This document shows, in pieces, positions 12,024 to 23,834 of a DNA stretch of 64,000 nt. Numbering within the stretch: position 1 is the stretch's first letter; every line of letters starts with the position of its first letter. The translations under genes were made by a program, and so were the position numbers. The notes below the pieces were generated by a model, which was not told the DNA's origin, did no database searches, and saw nothing but the letters and a program-made list of their open reading frames with translations. Source of the stretch: Nageia nagi (taxonomy: Eukaryota; Pinophyta); contig JBITNC010000002.1 of NCBI GenBank assembly GCA_050084985.1, positions 31,310,001 to 31,374,000 on the forward strand, read 5' to 3'.

Positions 12024-12343
12024 GAATCACAAATATCATTTGCTAGTTTGCTGATACTGGGCATATCTCTTACTGCTCTTTTTGAGCAAATGTTCATCAA
12101 GTTTTTAAAACAGATGTGTCCCAATCTCTTATGCCATAGCCAATCATCACTCTCCTTGCCTAGAAGACATGATCCCTCTGAAATATCTGATAAGGTGTAT
12201 AAATTACCACAGGTTCTTGTACCAACTGCTACAAGTCTACCACTATTTGCCCTTCGGATCTCACAGCCATGCTTTTTGAAAATTACATCATGTCCTTTGT
12301 CACATATTTGACTGACGCTCAATAAATTATGCTTCAGTCCCAC
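11996..12343 (-). pseudogene. A: GAG-pre-integrase zinc-binding region
   Basis: Contains LKHNLLSVSQICDKGHDV, LWHKRLGHICFKNL and CDSCQRESK, the H-H-C-C zinc-binding module in front of copia integrase. It is separated from protease by an in-frame stop near 12410 and from the integrase core by a one-base frame change. Confidence 0.88.
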
Positions 12344-12409
12344 AACAAATAATACCTCTTCGGATCTGATGTTGCCATCATTTATTTTGACTGTCCCTTT
12401 ACTAATAAT

Positions 12410-12808
12410 CTATGCGCCATCATTGTTTCCAAATCTTACTGACCCACCTTCATATTCTTGTAGTTTTTGAAATTTCTTCTTGTCACCTGTCATGTGACTT
12501 GAGCATCCGCTGTCTAATATCCATGGTGATGGTTTGTCTTGAGCTTTTAATGCTGTTTGAACGATTAAAGACTCTTTATCCTCTCTGAGTTTCTCCTTTT
12601 CTTTCCAGACTTGTTTTACTTTTATTTTAGCTTCTTGTTTTTTATTATACTTTTCTTCTTCCTGTGGATGACTACTTTTAAACTGTTTATTCTGTCTTAT
12701 GGAAGGAAATTGTCTCGGTGGAAAGAACCTCATGCCATGATTATTTCTGCAGAATCTGGCAATGTGTCCATATTCATGACAGTTGTAACACTCAACTGGA
12801 TACTCCAT
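12410..12808 (-). pseudogene. A: third zinc knuckle and aspartic protease
   Basis: Begins with the CCHC knuckle CYNCHEYGHIARFC, then a lysine-rich linker and the protease active site WILDSGCSSHMTGD (D-S-G) typical of copia. The frame is open from the frameshift near 12830 to a TAA at 12410. Protease would cut the gag-pol polyprotein in the virus-like particle. Confidence 0.9.
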
Positions 12809-14506
12809 TAGTGGGCGAATGCATTCCTAGTAACAAAGGTTCTTGGAGTGATATTATACTTACATTCAGAAATTTTGTGTCCATATGCATTGCATTTGAA
12901 ACAGTATCCATTGAAGGGATGGATGTGGCTATTATATTGCTGAGTACTTCTTGGTCTTGCATAGGGTCTTCTTCTGGAATGCACTTGAGTGAAGCCATCA
13001 TCCTCCAGTCCTGAGCTATCTTCCTTCTTCTTGGTTTCTTTTATGTTTTCCCCTTTTATGTCATTGGAAGATTGTCCTTGTTCATATCCTAGACCAGATT
13101 TATCAGAAAACATTCTTTGACTGTTAATGATTTCGTTGAGTTTAGTCGACCTTCCTTCTAGATATTCAAAAGAGCTGATTTTCTTGGTGACTTCCTCTAG
13201 TTGCATACGTAGCCCAGTTATTTCTTCTTCAAGCTTACTACAATTTTTAAATTTCACAAGAAGCTGTTCCTCCAAACTCTCATTTATCCTCTTAGATTCT
13301 TCCACTTCAATTTTTAAGTTTTCTATAATATTACTTGCATCATCAAACCTTTTTGAGAGTTTCTTATTTTTCTTTATTTCTTTATCCAGTTCATTCAATG
13401 CTGTTATTAGTTCTTCTTCAAGATCAATCTCAATCTCACAGTCATTTTCTTCATCTGTCTTTTTTTTTTTTATGTTCTTGGTCATTTTGATTATCTTCAT
13501 TTAGTTTCTCTTCAAATGCCATAAACAATGTTCTATTGTATTCTTTTTCTGATTCACTACTGGAATAATCATCAGTGGAGCCTTCATTTCTAGATATGAA
13601 GCTCTGTCTATTTGACCTTCTACTTCGAGCATGAGATTTCATTTTATGGTTTTTCTCAAAATATGATTCTTGATCATCTTTATTAGTTTTTCTATATGGA
13701 CATTTTGAAATGAAATGACCAATACCACCACAGTTAAAACATTTAAATGGTAGCTTGCCTTTATATTTACCTTTTCCCCTTTTTAGCTTTCTAACAAAAT
13801 TTGCTTCTGCTCCATCAGATTATTCCTCATCGTCAGAATCTATTTTAGCTTTGGTACTGTTATTAGCTTTAGACGCTGCTTCCTTTTCTGAATGTTTTGC
13901 TTTTTTGATCCTCATTTCATAAGCAGTCAGCGATCCATGCATTTCATCCATGCTGAAAGTTTTCAAATTTTTTGCTTCTTCAATAGCAGACACCTTTGAA
14001 TCAAAGCGAGATGTGAGAGATCGCAGTACCTTTTTCATGATGACATGATCTTCAATTTCTTCCCCAAGGCCTCTGATTGCATTAGTAATTTCATTTACTC
14101 TCAACATGTATGCTTCGATGGTTTCATCTTCATTCATCTTTAGAACTTCGAATTGAGCTCTATGAGTTTGGAGTTTTGCTTCCTTGACTTTATCATCTCC
14201 TTCGTGAATGCTCTTCAACTTATTCCATATTTCTTTTGCAGATTTGCATGCCATAACTTTCACCAGTTCACTGTCCATAAGACCACACATTAGAGCATTT
14301 CTTGCTTTTGCATCACATTCGAATGCCTTTCTTTCTACTTCATCTGATGGACCTGTAGGGGGAGGAGTGTAACCCCTTTTAACAGCATCCTAAGTACCAA
14401 AACCCAACGCACTGAGATAAGTCTTCATTCGAATTTTCTAGAAAGCATAATTGGTTCCATCAAAGAGAGGTGCCTTGTTAGATGAGAAACCTTCTCCGCT
14501 TGCCAT
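12808..14506 (-). pseudogene. A: gag
   Basis: Start at 14506 (MASGEGFSSNKAP), only about 50 nt after the primer site. N-terminal DUF4219/UBN2-type gag (LMDSELVKVMACKSAKEIW, LKMNEDETIEAYM, VLRSLTSRFDSKVSAIEEA), then first CCHC knuckle CFNCGGIGHFISKC (near 13730), a basic/acidic linker, a long coiled coil (about 13470-13150, ELDKEIKKNKKLSKRF, KLEEEITGLRMQLEEV) and a second knuckle CFKCNAYGHKISEC (near 12880). Lesions: two TGG to TAG stops near the N-terminus, a TAA at 13820, and a frameshift in a run of T at about 13460. The coiled-coil insert makes this gag longer than the usual copia gag. Confidence 0.87.
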
Positions 14507-14557
14507 AGTGCCACTACCAGGATCTCCTTAGCTGTTATAGCCTAAGTAGGAACCTTA

Positions 14558-14570
14558 CTCTGATACCAAT
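14558..14570 (-). other. Primer binding site of A
   Basis: On the minus strand TTGGTATCAGAG follows the end of the 5' LTR; complementary to initiator tRNA-Met. Confidence 0.88.
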
Positions 14571-15678
14571 TGTTGGACTTTGAGTGACACTGAGAGGGGG
14601 GTGAATCAATGTATAAAAAATGATCAATTTAACCTTCTTAAATAAAGATAGATTAAAAGCCAAAGAAAATTAAGCAAGCACACCAAGTACATCACACAAC
14701 ACTAGATATAATGAGGTTCACCGGATTGGCTACATCCCCGAAAATGACTGCTTGGACTCTAATCCAAATCCAATCATTACAGAAAGCTTACAGATTCACA
14801 GCACCAACTGTGAAGGGTAGCACCAACTACCACTTTAAAAAATAGTAGCACCTACTGCTTGGAACACCAATTCCAACTCTCAAGCACCCACTTGATACAA
14901 CATTCAAAAAGGAGGAAAGAATACAGTTCTAGAAGACCCTCAATGGTCTAGCTCTAATGCTCATTATTTTATCTCTGCACACAGCTCCAAAGTAACATAG
15001 TTAAATAATCACTATCCTCATTGCATATTCATTTGCACACTTCACATACTCCTGATACTCCCCTCTTCCATGCTATTCCCTCTCCTTCCACACATTCTCT
15101 ACACGCCTCATACTCCCCTCTTTCACACTATTACCTCTCCACCCACACTTCACTTCTCACCCTTTTTCACTCCATCTACCATACACTAAAAAAATCGTTA
15201 CACATCAAGAAAGCCCCCCACGAATCTGTTCCTATCATAACATGTTATCAAAAATAAACTGAAAAGGAATCTTTATTTGTAACTGCTCCTACACTAAGAG
15301 AGTTCACTATCCGAGACTGCAACTGCTGTAACTGACAAATGCTCCTATTGCTCAAACAGAGTTGTTCAGATAAGTATAGCTCTTTCTCCACTGATTTCGA
15401 AGATTTGATAGTATCTGATTATTTTTGATAATTTCGGACTCTTTTCTTCTTCATAATGGTAGTTCTAGGTTTCTCTTGCCTTAGTTCTGGAGTCTCTTTC
15501 TATAGCCTAGAGATTGACTAGCTTACCGGATGTTTATTGTATTCACCATGATGTCATCATCTCCGAACTCTGGAAGAGAGTTCCAAGATATCTGTGTGGC
15601 CTACTAGCTTATCGGATGTTTATTGTATTCACCATGATGTCATCATCTTCAGACTTTGGAAGAGAGTTCCAAGATATC
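14571..15678 (-). repeat. 5' LTR of A, portion before nested B
   Basis: 1108 bp that correspond to the first part of 7193-9204. It ends in the ATATC target duplication of B (15674-15678). The other 904 bp of the LTR are at 24332-25235; together they give 2012 bp, equal to the other LTR. Confidence 0.92.
15674..15678. other. Target-site duplication of B, left copy
   Basis: ATATC, matched at 24327-24331. Removing B and one copy restores a continuous A LTR. Confidence 0.95.
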
Positions 15679-16167
15679 TGAAGGATTTGAACTAGATCTA
15701 AACAAATCCTCTAGGACCTTAGACTAGGAAACTCAAGTGTACACAAGATAACACAATCACTCAAGATAACACATCAATATAATGTGGTTCCTCCCTCCTT
15801 GGGAGTACATCCACAACTAGTTCTCTTATTCTCAAATCTATGTCTCTCTTACAACTATTCTCTAGCTCTCTCCTACACAACCAAGTAGAGTAATCTTACT
15901 CAAAACTTAGATATCTTTACATGAGGAGAGGCCCTCTATTTATAGGTTGAGAGCACCTCCCTAACCTTCCTTTAACCCAAGGGTAAGGTTAGGGTTACAT
16001 TAAATGTACCACCAAACTTCAACCTACCAACTAACTCCTTTGGTAAAGTCAAAGTCTATACATTAAAGAATTCTATTAATCACTTAAGGTATCTACATAC
16101 CCTTAAGTGATTAATTGAATTTACAAGGAGTCTAGATATTCACAATATTTCATTACAAATTCTAACA
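15679..16167 (-). repeat. 3' LTR of B
   Basis: 489 bp. TATA box TATAAATA on the minus strand at 15938-15945. U3 holds a perfect 15-bp-arm hairpin (16075-16089 with 16101-16115, core CACTTAAGG). Confidence 0.95.
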
Positions 16168-16182
16168 CTCCCCCTTAATGCA
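16168..16182 (-). other. Polypurine tract of B
   Basis: Minus-strand GCATTAAGGGGGAG directly precedes the TGTTAGAATT start of the 3' LTR. Confidence 0.87.
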
Positions 16183-16639
16183 ATATTGGGATAGAGCGTA
16201 GAAGAGAGAAGAGAGAGAGTAAGAGAGAGTTCTCCTCCATAGAGATACAAGTGGAGATGAGAACTTTTACATATTTTGAGAATCTTTTTGAGAACTAGTA
16301 TGAGACTCACTACATTACCATTTGACAAAAATGGTTTACAATACAATCATTAACCACAACTGGTTTCACTATACATAGTAGTCGATCAACTTTAAGCTGA
16401 CATGTGAGTCTCCATGAGTTTGCTTTCACAAGGTGAGTAACCTGCATTTTCTGAAGAAGATCCTGCATGCTATAAGCAACTCATGAACAAAATCAGTTAG
16501 ATGCATCATATATTCAAATAAGAGAATTAAATAATGTCATCTTATAAATAACTGATCAATGGTGCACTATAAGCCATCACGGAGATGCCAAGGCATTACT
16601 CATAGTCACCTGTTGTATATAGACATGTGTTGATTTTAA

Positions 16640-16950
16640 AAATAGAGCATAAAAATTGTACAACGAGTTTCTCACGCAGAGCAAACTCACCATGGAGGTA
16701 TAGAATGTACAACAAGTTTGTCACGTAGAGCGAACTTACCACGGAGGTATATTAAATTACATGCTCAAAATTTGTACAATAAGTTTCTCACGCAGAGCAA
16801 ACTCACCACGGAGGTATAAAATGTACAACAAGTTTGTCACGCAGAGCAAACTTACCACTGAGGTATAAAATAATCAACACTCTATAACAACAATTGTACA
16901 ACAAGTTTGTCACGCAGAGCAAACTTACCACGAAGGTCTAGAATGTACAA
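16640..16950 (-). repeat. Tandem repeats between pol and 3' LTR of B
   Basis: Five imperfect units of roughly 45-70 bp share CACGCAGAGCAAACT and ACCACGGAGGTAT, near 16675, 16720, 16790, 16840 and 16910. Units alternate between two versions (AGTTTCTCACGCAGAG and AGTTTGTCACGCAGAG). They are downstream of the RNase H stop and non-coding. 16183-16639 shows nothing recognisable. Confidence 0.85.
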
Positions 16951-17697
16951 TCAAAAAAGGCCTCTTAGAGGTGAAGTTGTCATCACTAACAAAAGTTTAA
17001 ACTTCACTCCCCTTGAGGGCAACTTCACCAACCCTAGAGAATCCCTAAGCTTGCAGAACTGAGCTTCAGGAAGGGGCTTGGTGAACAAATCAGCGGAGTT
17101 GTCAGTAGATGGACAATACTGCAAGTGTATGATGTCATCTAGAACCTTCTCCCTGATAAAATGAGCTTGGATTTCTACATGTTTGGTTCGCTGATGGAAC
17201 ACAGGATTCTTAGCCAAAGAGATAGCCGATTGATTATCTGACGAAATAAGAGAGGGGCCATTTTGCTTATACCCAATTTCGTTCAGGAGATGTCTTAGCC
17301 AAATAGCTTCTTGGGCGGCAACAGACATGGCTCGATATTCGACTTCGGTGGTAGAAAGAGTCACAGTAGGTTGCTTCTTGGAAGCCCAAGAGATAGCACC
17401 TGAACCAATGCTAAACACATATGCAGAGGTTGATTTTCTATCATCTCTATCTCCCCCATAATTAGAATCTGAGAACCCTGAGAGAACAATCGAGGGCACT
17501 TGGGAATACTTAAGAGCAAGATCCTTCATCCCTGCGACATACCTCAAGATTTGCTTAACAGCAGTGAGGTGTTCAACATATGGTTTTTGCATGAATCGTG
17601 CCATCAGATTTACTGCAAAGGCAATATCAGGATGAGAGATAGTCAGATACAGAAGACTACCAATCAATTGTCTATAAGCTGTAGCATCAGCCAACTA
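16951..17697 (-). pseudogene. B: end of RT and RNase H
   Basis: Open frame ADATAYRQLIGSLLYLTISH, then LSGFSDSNYGGDRDDRKSTS, WASKKQPTVTLSTTEVEYRA, HQRTKHVEIQAHFIREKV and ADLFTKPLPEAQF: complete copia RNase H with catalytic D, E and D residues. A TAG at 17695-17697 in place of glutamine separates it from RT. The protein end (16951) is followed by the tandem repeats. Confidence 0.92.
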
Positions 17698-18071
17698 AGA
17701 ATCTGAGCTCAGTGAGACAACGATTCCAGGAGAAATAGGTATTGCAGCATATTTACACTCCTCCATTCCAAACTTTTGCAAGATATCTGATATATACTTA
17801 GATTGACTAAGATAAGTACAATCTTTATGTTGGTATACTTGCATCCCAAGATAGTAATGCAATAGACCTAGATCAGTCATTTCAAATGTTGCCTTGAGTT
17901 TGGAGATGCACTCTTGGATGATTTCAATTTATTGCCTGTTATGAGAAGATCATCCACATAAAGGAGAATGATGACCAGTCTTGTCCTTGATTGAGTACAT
18001 ATAGATCTGAATCTGAGAAGCACTTGGAAAAACCAATATCTGCAAAGAATCCTAAAATTTTCTTGTACCAT
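17698..18071 (-). pseudogene. B: RT palm, catalytic site, frameshifted
   Basis: Two short frames carry ILLYVDDLLITGN (catalytic YVDD) and LGLLHYYLGMQVYQ..YLSQSKYI. Single missing bases near 17975 and 17917 are the simplest way to join them with the upstream and downstream frames. The residues around each join fit other copia RTs. Confidence 0.9.
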
Positions 18072-19432
18072 GCTCTAGGTGCTTGCTTAAGTCCATACAA
18101 AGACTTCTTTAGTTTGCACACAAGAGTCTCTTTTCCTTCTGGAATAAATCCTTCTGGTTGATTCATGTAGATTTCAACATCTAAGTCACCATTGAGAAAT
18201 GCACTTTTGACATCAAGTTGAAAAGCTTTCCATCCTTGAGCTGCAGAAAGAGCAAGAATTACTCTGACAGTAGGCATCTTGGCTACAGGAGCAATGGTTT
18301 CCTCATAATCAATACCATATTTCTGAGCGAATCCTTTGGCTACTAACCTTGCCTTGTATTTTTCAATTTTTCCATCAGAATTGTACTTGACCTTGTATAT
18401 CCATTTATTGCCAATCACATTTTTCTCATTGGGATAAGGAACCAAATCCCAAGTTTCATTTTTCATGAGAGCCTCATACTCAACTTTCATAGCTTCCATC
18501 CAACACTCTTGCTTGGAAGCTTCTTTGAAGGTTGATGGCTCATGCATATTATCAATTTTGGCAAATAAGGATTTATTCAAGGTCATACTTCTTGTAATTC
18601 TCTGTGCTGGAGAATTTTGCTCTTGTGGTGACTTCTCTACATGCTCATCCAACCAGTTAGGTGAAGGCGAAGAATCATCTGTATCAGACACTTCAGCATG
18701 AGAGGTGGTATCCTCAGAAAGTTCATTGAACTTAACATCCCTAGACACAAAGACTATTTTATGGGATGAAGAGTAGAGCTTGTAACCTCTATGCTGATTA
18801 TCATACCCCACAAATATGCATTTTTCTGATCGTTTATCTAGCTTCTTTCTTTTCTCTGAGGTAACAAAGGCAAATGCATCACAACCGAAGATTCTGAAGT
18901 GTGAGAGGTTAGGTTTCTTTCCTGTCCATGCTTCATATGGAGTTTTACCTTCAACTGCCTTAGTAGGACACCTATTTAGGGTGTGAATAGCAGTGTGAAC
19001 AGCTTCACCCCATAAGAAACTAGGAAGGTTACCCAACATGCATCTTGCCATTTCCATAATGGTGCGATTCTTCCTTTCAGCAACTCCATTTTGCTGAGGG
19101 GTGTATGGGATTGTGAATTGTCGCTTAATCCCATGTTTAACACAAAAGTTGTTAAACTCATTGCTATTATATTCACCCCCATTGTCCGATCTCAGCATTT
19201 TGATCTTAAAATCAGTTTGATTTTCAACAAGTGCCTTGAAGTCTTGAAACTTGTCAAAAGTTTGATCCTTGTGCTCAAGTAGATAACCAAATGTCATCCT
19301 ACTGAAGTCATCAATGAAGGTTAGAACATAAGAAGCTCCACCTAGTGACTTAGTCTGAAAAGGACCCATCAAATCTGAATGCACAAGTTGAAGAGGACAA
19401 GTAGCCCGAGTTGCCTTATCTTTTTCAAACTT
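17939..19432 (-). pseudogene. B: integrase core, linker and RT N-terminal half
   Basis: Open from the stop at 19433-19435. Integrase core motifs are VHSDLMGPF, FIDDFSRMTF, LRSDNGGEY and NGVAERKNR, so all three acidic residues are present. GKTPYEAWTGKKPNL and a Ser/Asp-rich linker follow. RT starts at WDLVPYPNEKNVIGNKW and runs through ARLVAKGFAQK, FQLDVKSAFLNGDL and [14 protein letters not shown], before the frame is lost close to the YVDD site. Confidence 0.94.
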
Positions 19433-20919
19433 TTACCTATGCATCTTTCCTAGAATGCACCTTTCACAAAGACCAACTGTGGGTGAAATATGAGGTAAAC
19501 CTTCCACAAGTTCTTGAGTTTTCATGGCTTGAATACTCTTGTGGTTAAGGTGTCCTAATCGTTGATGCCAAAGATTACCTTTTGAACAAACATTTGTAGC
19601 AAGACAAATCTTTGAAGTACTTGATCCACAATATAAAGGTCATTCTTTACTGATCCTTTCATCAAAGTGGCAAGTCCTTTCTTAACACACCAAGAGTGTG
19701 AGGTAAACTCAAATGAGCATTCTTTCCTTGTAATTTGAATCACGGAGATGAGATTCATCCTTAGTTTAGGCACATAAAAGACATTGTCAAGAGTCTTTCC
19801 ATGAATCTTCACACTTCCTATTCCGTGAACATCAAGGACTGTATTATCACCTATCACAACTGCATCCTTTTTGTACTTATGAAAGTTTTCAAACTTATCT
19901 TTTTCATAACACATGTGATTAGTGCATCCTGTATCAACAATCCAATCATTTGAAATAGTTTGAGTCATTGAGTAGTAGGCAACAGAAGCAACATGCTTGT
20001 TCTTCTTTTTATTATTGAAATTTCTCATATTTGCATTTCCCTTTCCTTTTTGAGCAAATTTCTTTTTGCGACAATCATACTCTTTGTGCCCAAAGATGCC
20101 ACAGAAGTTACAATTCCCATCAAACTTTTCTTGAGGTGTTGGATTGCTGGATCCTGCTTTATCATTTCTGTGCCTGTAGTTGCCATGATTGTTGTTGTTG
20201 TTGCCCTTTTTGTCATACTTCCTGAAGGTAGATGAGGACTTGTTGTCTTTGAATTTGTAATGTTTGAACTTTTTTTTGAAAGGAGTTTTGGTTGCTCCTA
20301 GAGCAATGCTATGGTCCTTTGGAGAAAGGTTCAACATTTTCTTGTTCAAAGTTTCCTCATGCTTTAGAAGAAGTCTTGAAAGGTTATCAAGTGAGATGAC
20401 ATCTTCTTCATCATCGAGCCTTGTTTCCATAACTGTGATAAAGTTGCTGAACTTTGTAGTAAGGCTTTGTAGAATGATGAAGACCATGAACTCATCATTG
20501 ATCCAGTTGCACCCACAACCAACCAGTTGTGTCCTGAGGTCAATGATTTTGTTTAAGTAGATGGAGGCACTTTCATCTTCACTTTGTCGATACTGCAACA
20601 ACTTTTGTAGAATGGTAAACCTCCTGGAAAATTTGGACCCAAGGTAGATTTTCTTTAACCTATCCCAAGCTTCCTTTGCTGAAGTTGATGAAGAAATCAT
20701 GAGAAGGACATCATCTGAAACTGCACGGTAAATCATAGAGGTTGCTAACTCATTCTTTGAGTTGTATACTTCAAGAGCCTTCTCATCGGTAGGAGCAACC
20801 GCATCTTCACTAACTGTCTGCCACAGTTTTCTTGCTTGTAACTCGGCTTTCATACGTGGTTCCCATATTCCAAAGTTGGAACCATCGAGTATGTGCTTGG
20901 GAACGAAGGTTTCAACCAT
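19433..20919 (-). pseudogene. B: gag, protease and pre-integrase region
   Basis: Start at 20919 (MVETFVPKHILDG); the upstream codons of the open frame are leader. UBN2-type gag (WEPRMKAELQARKLWQTV, SAKEAWDRLKKIYLG, FIILQSLTTKFSNFI), one CCHC knuckle CNFCGIFGHKEYDC, protease site WIVDTGCTNHMC (D-T-G), and the hallmark NVFYVPKLRMNLISV. A one-base deletion near 19625 shifts the frame; the other frame continues with LWHQRLGHLNHKS and CERCILGKMHR up to the TAA at 19433. The frame stays open for about 430 codons in gag-protease. Confidence 0.93.
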
Positions 20920-23821
20920 TGCTACAAAAAACAAATAAATATGCAAATAAGAATGCAAACTTTTACAATTTTTCCATCTATACATATAAAACATCTAATA
21001 AGCAAACATGTCCCACATGTGTAAACTCATTAACCATGATCCATAGAAGGATAAAGTTGGGGTTGTTTTCTTGTATAGAATTAGGCCTTCACCTGGATGC
21101 CCGCAAGGTGGAGCCCAGGTACTACCAGTCCTCAACCAGTTCACCTTGGTCAGTGATATACTCTCACAAGGAGAAGTACTTACTATTTTCCAAGGATTCG
21201 ATGTATCTTGGACCAGCCATTTTAATTATCTTGATTAAGGGTTTCATTTTTCCTCCTAGGTTATCAGGATAATCCCTGAATGGACGTGCGGACATGTGGT
21301 ATCACTACACACATGCCTGTCCACCTAATAGAGTTATGTCCAATCCAACAGAGGTCTTAGGGGCAATTAAGACGGACTTACCACCACTTGGTTCTTCGGA
21401 CTAAAAGGGCTCCAATCTGCCCTATCCTCACCTCATGGCTCCCCAAACAAGTCATGTTATGGAAAATACGTGCGGATGTATTCATTTTAGGGGTTACTTT
21501 TCAAATTTTTGCGTATTGCAAGTATAAGCAAATGTGCAAAAAATATAAAGTAAGGTGAAAAATACTCCATCCACACGAACTTGAAACCTTAAGAGGCCAA
21601 AAAAATTGAGTCCAATGGGTTTTGTTCTAACCCCTAAAGGACTTTTACATTGTTCATATTTTTCTCACTTTATTCAAGCACTTAATGAATTAAACAAAGA
21701 ACTAAGTCCTACTTAGTATTTAATTCATAACATGCATTGTATCATGACTTAAAAATTTAAGTAAGCATGCATCATGCATTAAAAATTTAAGTCCTAAGCA
21801 TACTTAGTTTTTAATTCATAACATGCATTGTATCATGACTTAAAATTTAAGTAAGCATGCATCATGCATTAAAAATTTAAGTCCTAAGCATACTTATAAC
21901 ATGCATCATATGCAACATCTAGATAAAATTTAAGTATCTAGATAAAATTTAAGTCCTAAGCATACTTATAACATGCATCATATGCAACATCTAGATAAAA
22001 TTTAAGTATCTAGATAAAATTTAAGTAAAAATTTATACTAATGCCCCCCTTGTTACTTAAAGTTTTATCCCTGTTAACCATGCGTAGAGAGTGCATATGT
22101 AGTTAAATTAAACATGCAATGTGGAGGAGAATATTAGAAAGAGTCTAAGTACTCCTAAGGGCAGTTAATGGAGCAATTGACTTGGAAGCACTAAAAAAAA
22201 GATACCTAAGTCAAGAATCAATTAAATGCATGTAGTTGGGAAGTGCAAATATGTAGGTGGTCAACAAAAAAAACTAAGGCATGTAAGGGCGGCAGAAGGA
22301 GTCCAAGGCGGGGGAGGTCGCGTGAGGCGGCCAGTCGGTGATTGACGAGCTACGAAGACTGGTTGCCAAATGTCTGGGTGCGTGTATATCCTACGAGCAG
22401 AGCAGGCCATAAAATGTGGCTTTCATTTTATGCAGATCCTATGATCATGGGCAAACAATTTATGTGCACTGTCCTGCGATCATTGCAGTTCGAAAAAATG
22501 TGGTCGGCTCAACGTATGCGGGAGCTATTCGACGTCGATGGAGGGAGAAGGCAGGCCATGGAACAGTGTCTGCAGTCCAGGAAACATGATGAGGCATTTT
22601 GTCAGACCTTGTGCATGCAGGAGGAGGCAGTTCGGTGAGCCAGCAGACAGGAGCAAACGCGGGGGTGCCAAGGTGGAGAGCCTGCGAGGAGAACAGTGGT
22701 GGTATCAAGTAGCTTGGCAAACGATGCTCATGCACAGAGGGGGGTAAGCCACCAGACACCGCACGGGGGCAGGAGGAGCAGCTCCGCGGGGCTGAGGAGT
22801 GGCGGCACGCGGGCAGGCTGAGGAGCAGCTACGCGCGGGGGGCGGAGGAGCCACCAGTGGCGCGCGAGGAGTAGGAGGAGGCGGCGGGAGGCGCGTTCAC
22901 GCTCGGCACATCATTTTAACCCCCCCCTCCACATAATTTAAATGTTTTTAATATATTTTTTATTATATTTTAAATGAATTTAAAATATAACAATTACATA
23001 TATATTTGATTATTTTGTTTTATATTTTAAACAAATTTTAAAATATAAAAACTAGATATATATATATGTTTTTGATTGAAATATATATATACGTTTGGAT
23101 TTATTTTATTAATTGCCCCCATACATATATATATTTTTTAATTAGCATTTAAACAAAGTTGTTTAAAATAAAACAATATATATATAGCTTTTGACTATAG
23201 TTTTAAACCAAGACAAGATATATTATGGTGCCACTAATATATGATGGTGCCCATTTTTAAAACAAAATTTGTCCTCCTTTCTAAAATTTTGAATATTCAT
23301 GCCTTTTGCTTAGGAACATATCAATAACTCACTAATGATAGTATATATGAGTTATTTCATAACAATACATTACTACTAACATAAAAAATGTTAGTACAAT
23401 TATTGCAATTTTGCATCATATATGGACATTTAATTGAACTAACACATACTTTTAAGTTCAATATAACATGAATAACAAATTACAAGTTTTGTATACTAAC
23501 CCTTTTTTTAAAAGAACTATAGCAATTTAAAATTGTAAGTATCATAGAGGATTAGTAAAAAAAATTTGCAACTTGTTAATCATAACTTAAAAATGACTAA
23601 CACATAGCAAATAATGTGTTAGTAGCATTATGTAATAATCAAAATAAATGACCAAATGAGGAGAATCATTATACCTGCTCTTTAAAATTTACCTCACCAA
23701 GGGGGTGAAAGATGAGGAGTGAAAAAAGGATGAACCTCTAAGATGTAGCTTCCACACCAAAAGAAGAGCTTTCACAACAAGGAGAGCTTCAACACCAAGA
23801 AGTAGAGCTTCCACAACAAGG
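20920..23821 (-). other. 2.9-kb leader of B with repeats and GC-rich island
   Basis: Unusually long for a copia leader. 21050-21640 matches both halves of the B' leader. 21705-22024 holds head-to-tail repeats. 22270-22915 is markedly GC-rich with CpG and CCTCCTCC-type runs on the element strand, in contrast to the AT-rich flanks (22920-23820). ORFs of 98 aa (+ strand, 22342) and 99 aa (- strand, 22460-22759) in the island show no known domain. Confidence 0.8.
21705..22024 (-). repeat. Head-to-tail repeats in the B leader
   Basis: Four segments start with GTCCTAAGCATACTTA or a variant: two of about 86-90 bp (21705-21790, 21791-21880) and two of about 72 bp (21881-21952, 21953-22024), the last two identical or nearly so. 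They are rich in AACATGCATCAT and AAAATTTAAGT. Confidence 0.85.
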
Positions 23822-23834
23822 CTCTGATACCAAT
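23822..23834 (-). other. Primer binding site of B
   Basis: Minus-strand TTGGTATCAGAGC directly follows the 5' LTR; a perfect match to the usual tRNA-iMet site. Confidence 0.92.

Noticed and set aside
22342-22759. ORFs of 98, 99 and 69 aa in the GC-rich island
   Set aside because: Open frames are expected in GC-rich DNA with few stops; no domain, both strands equally open.
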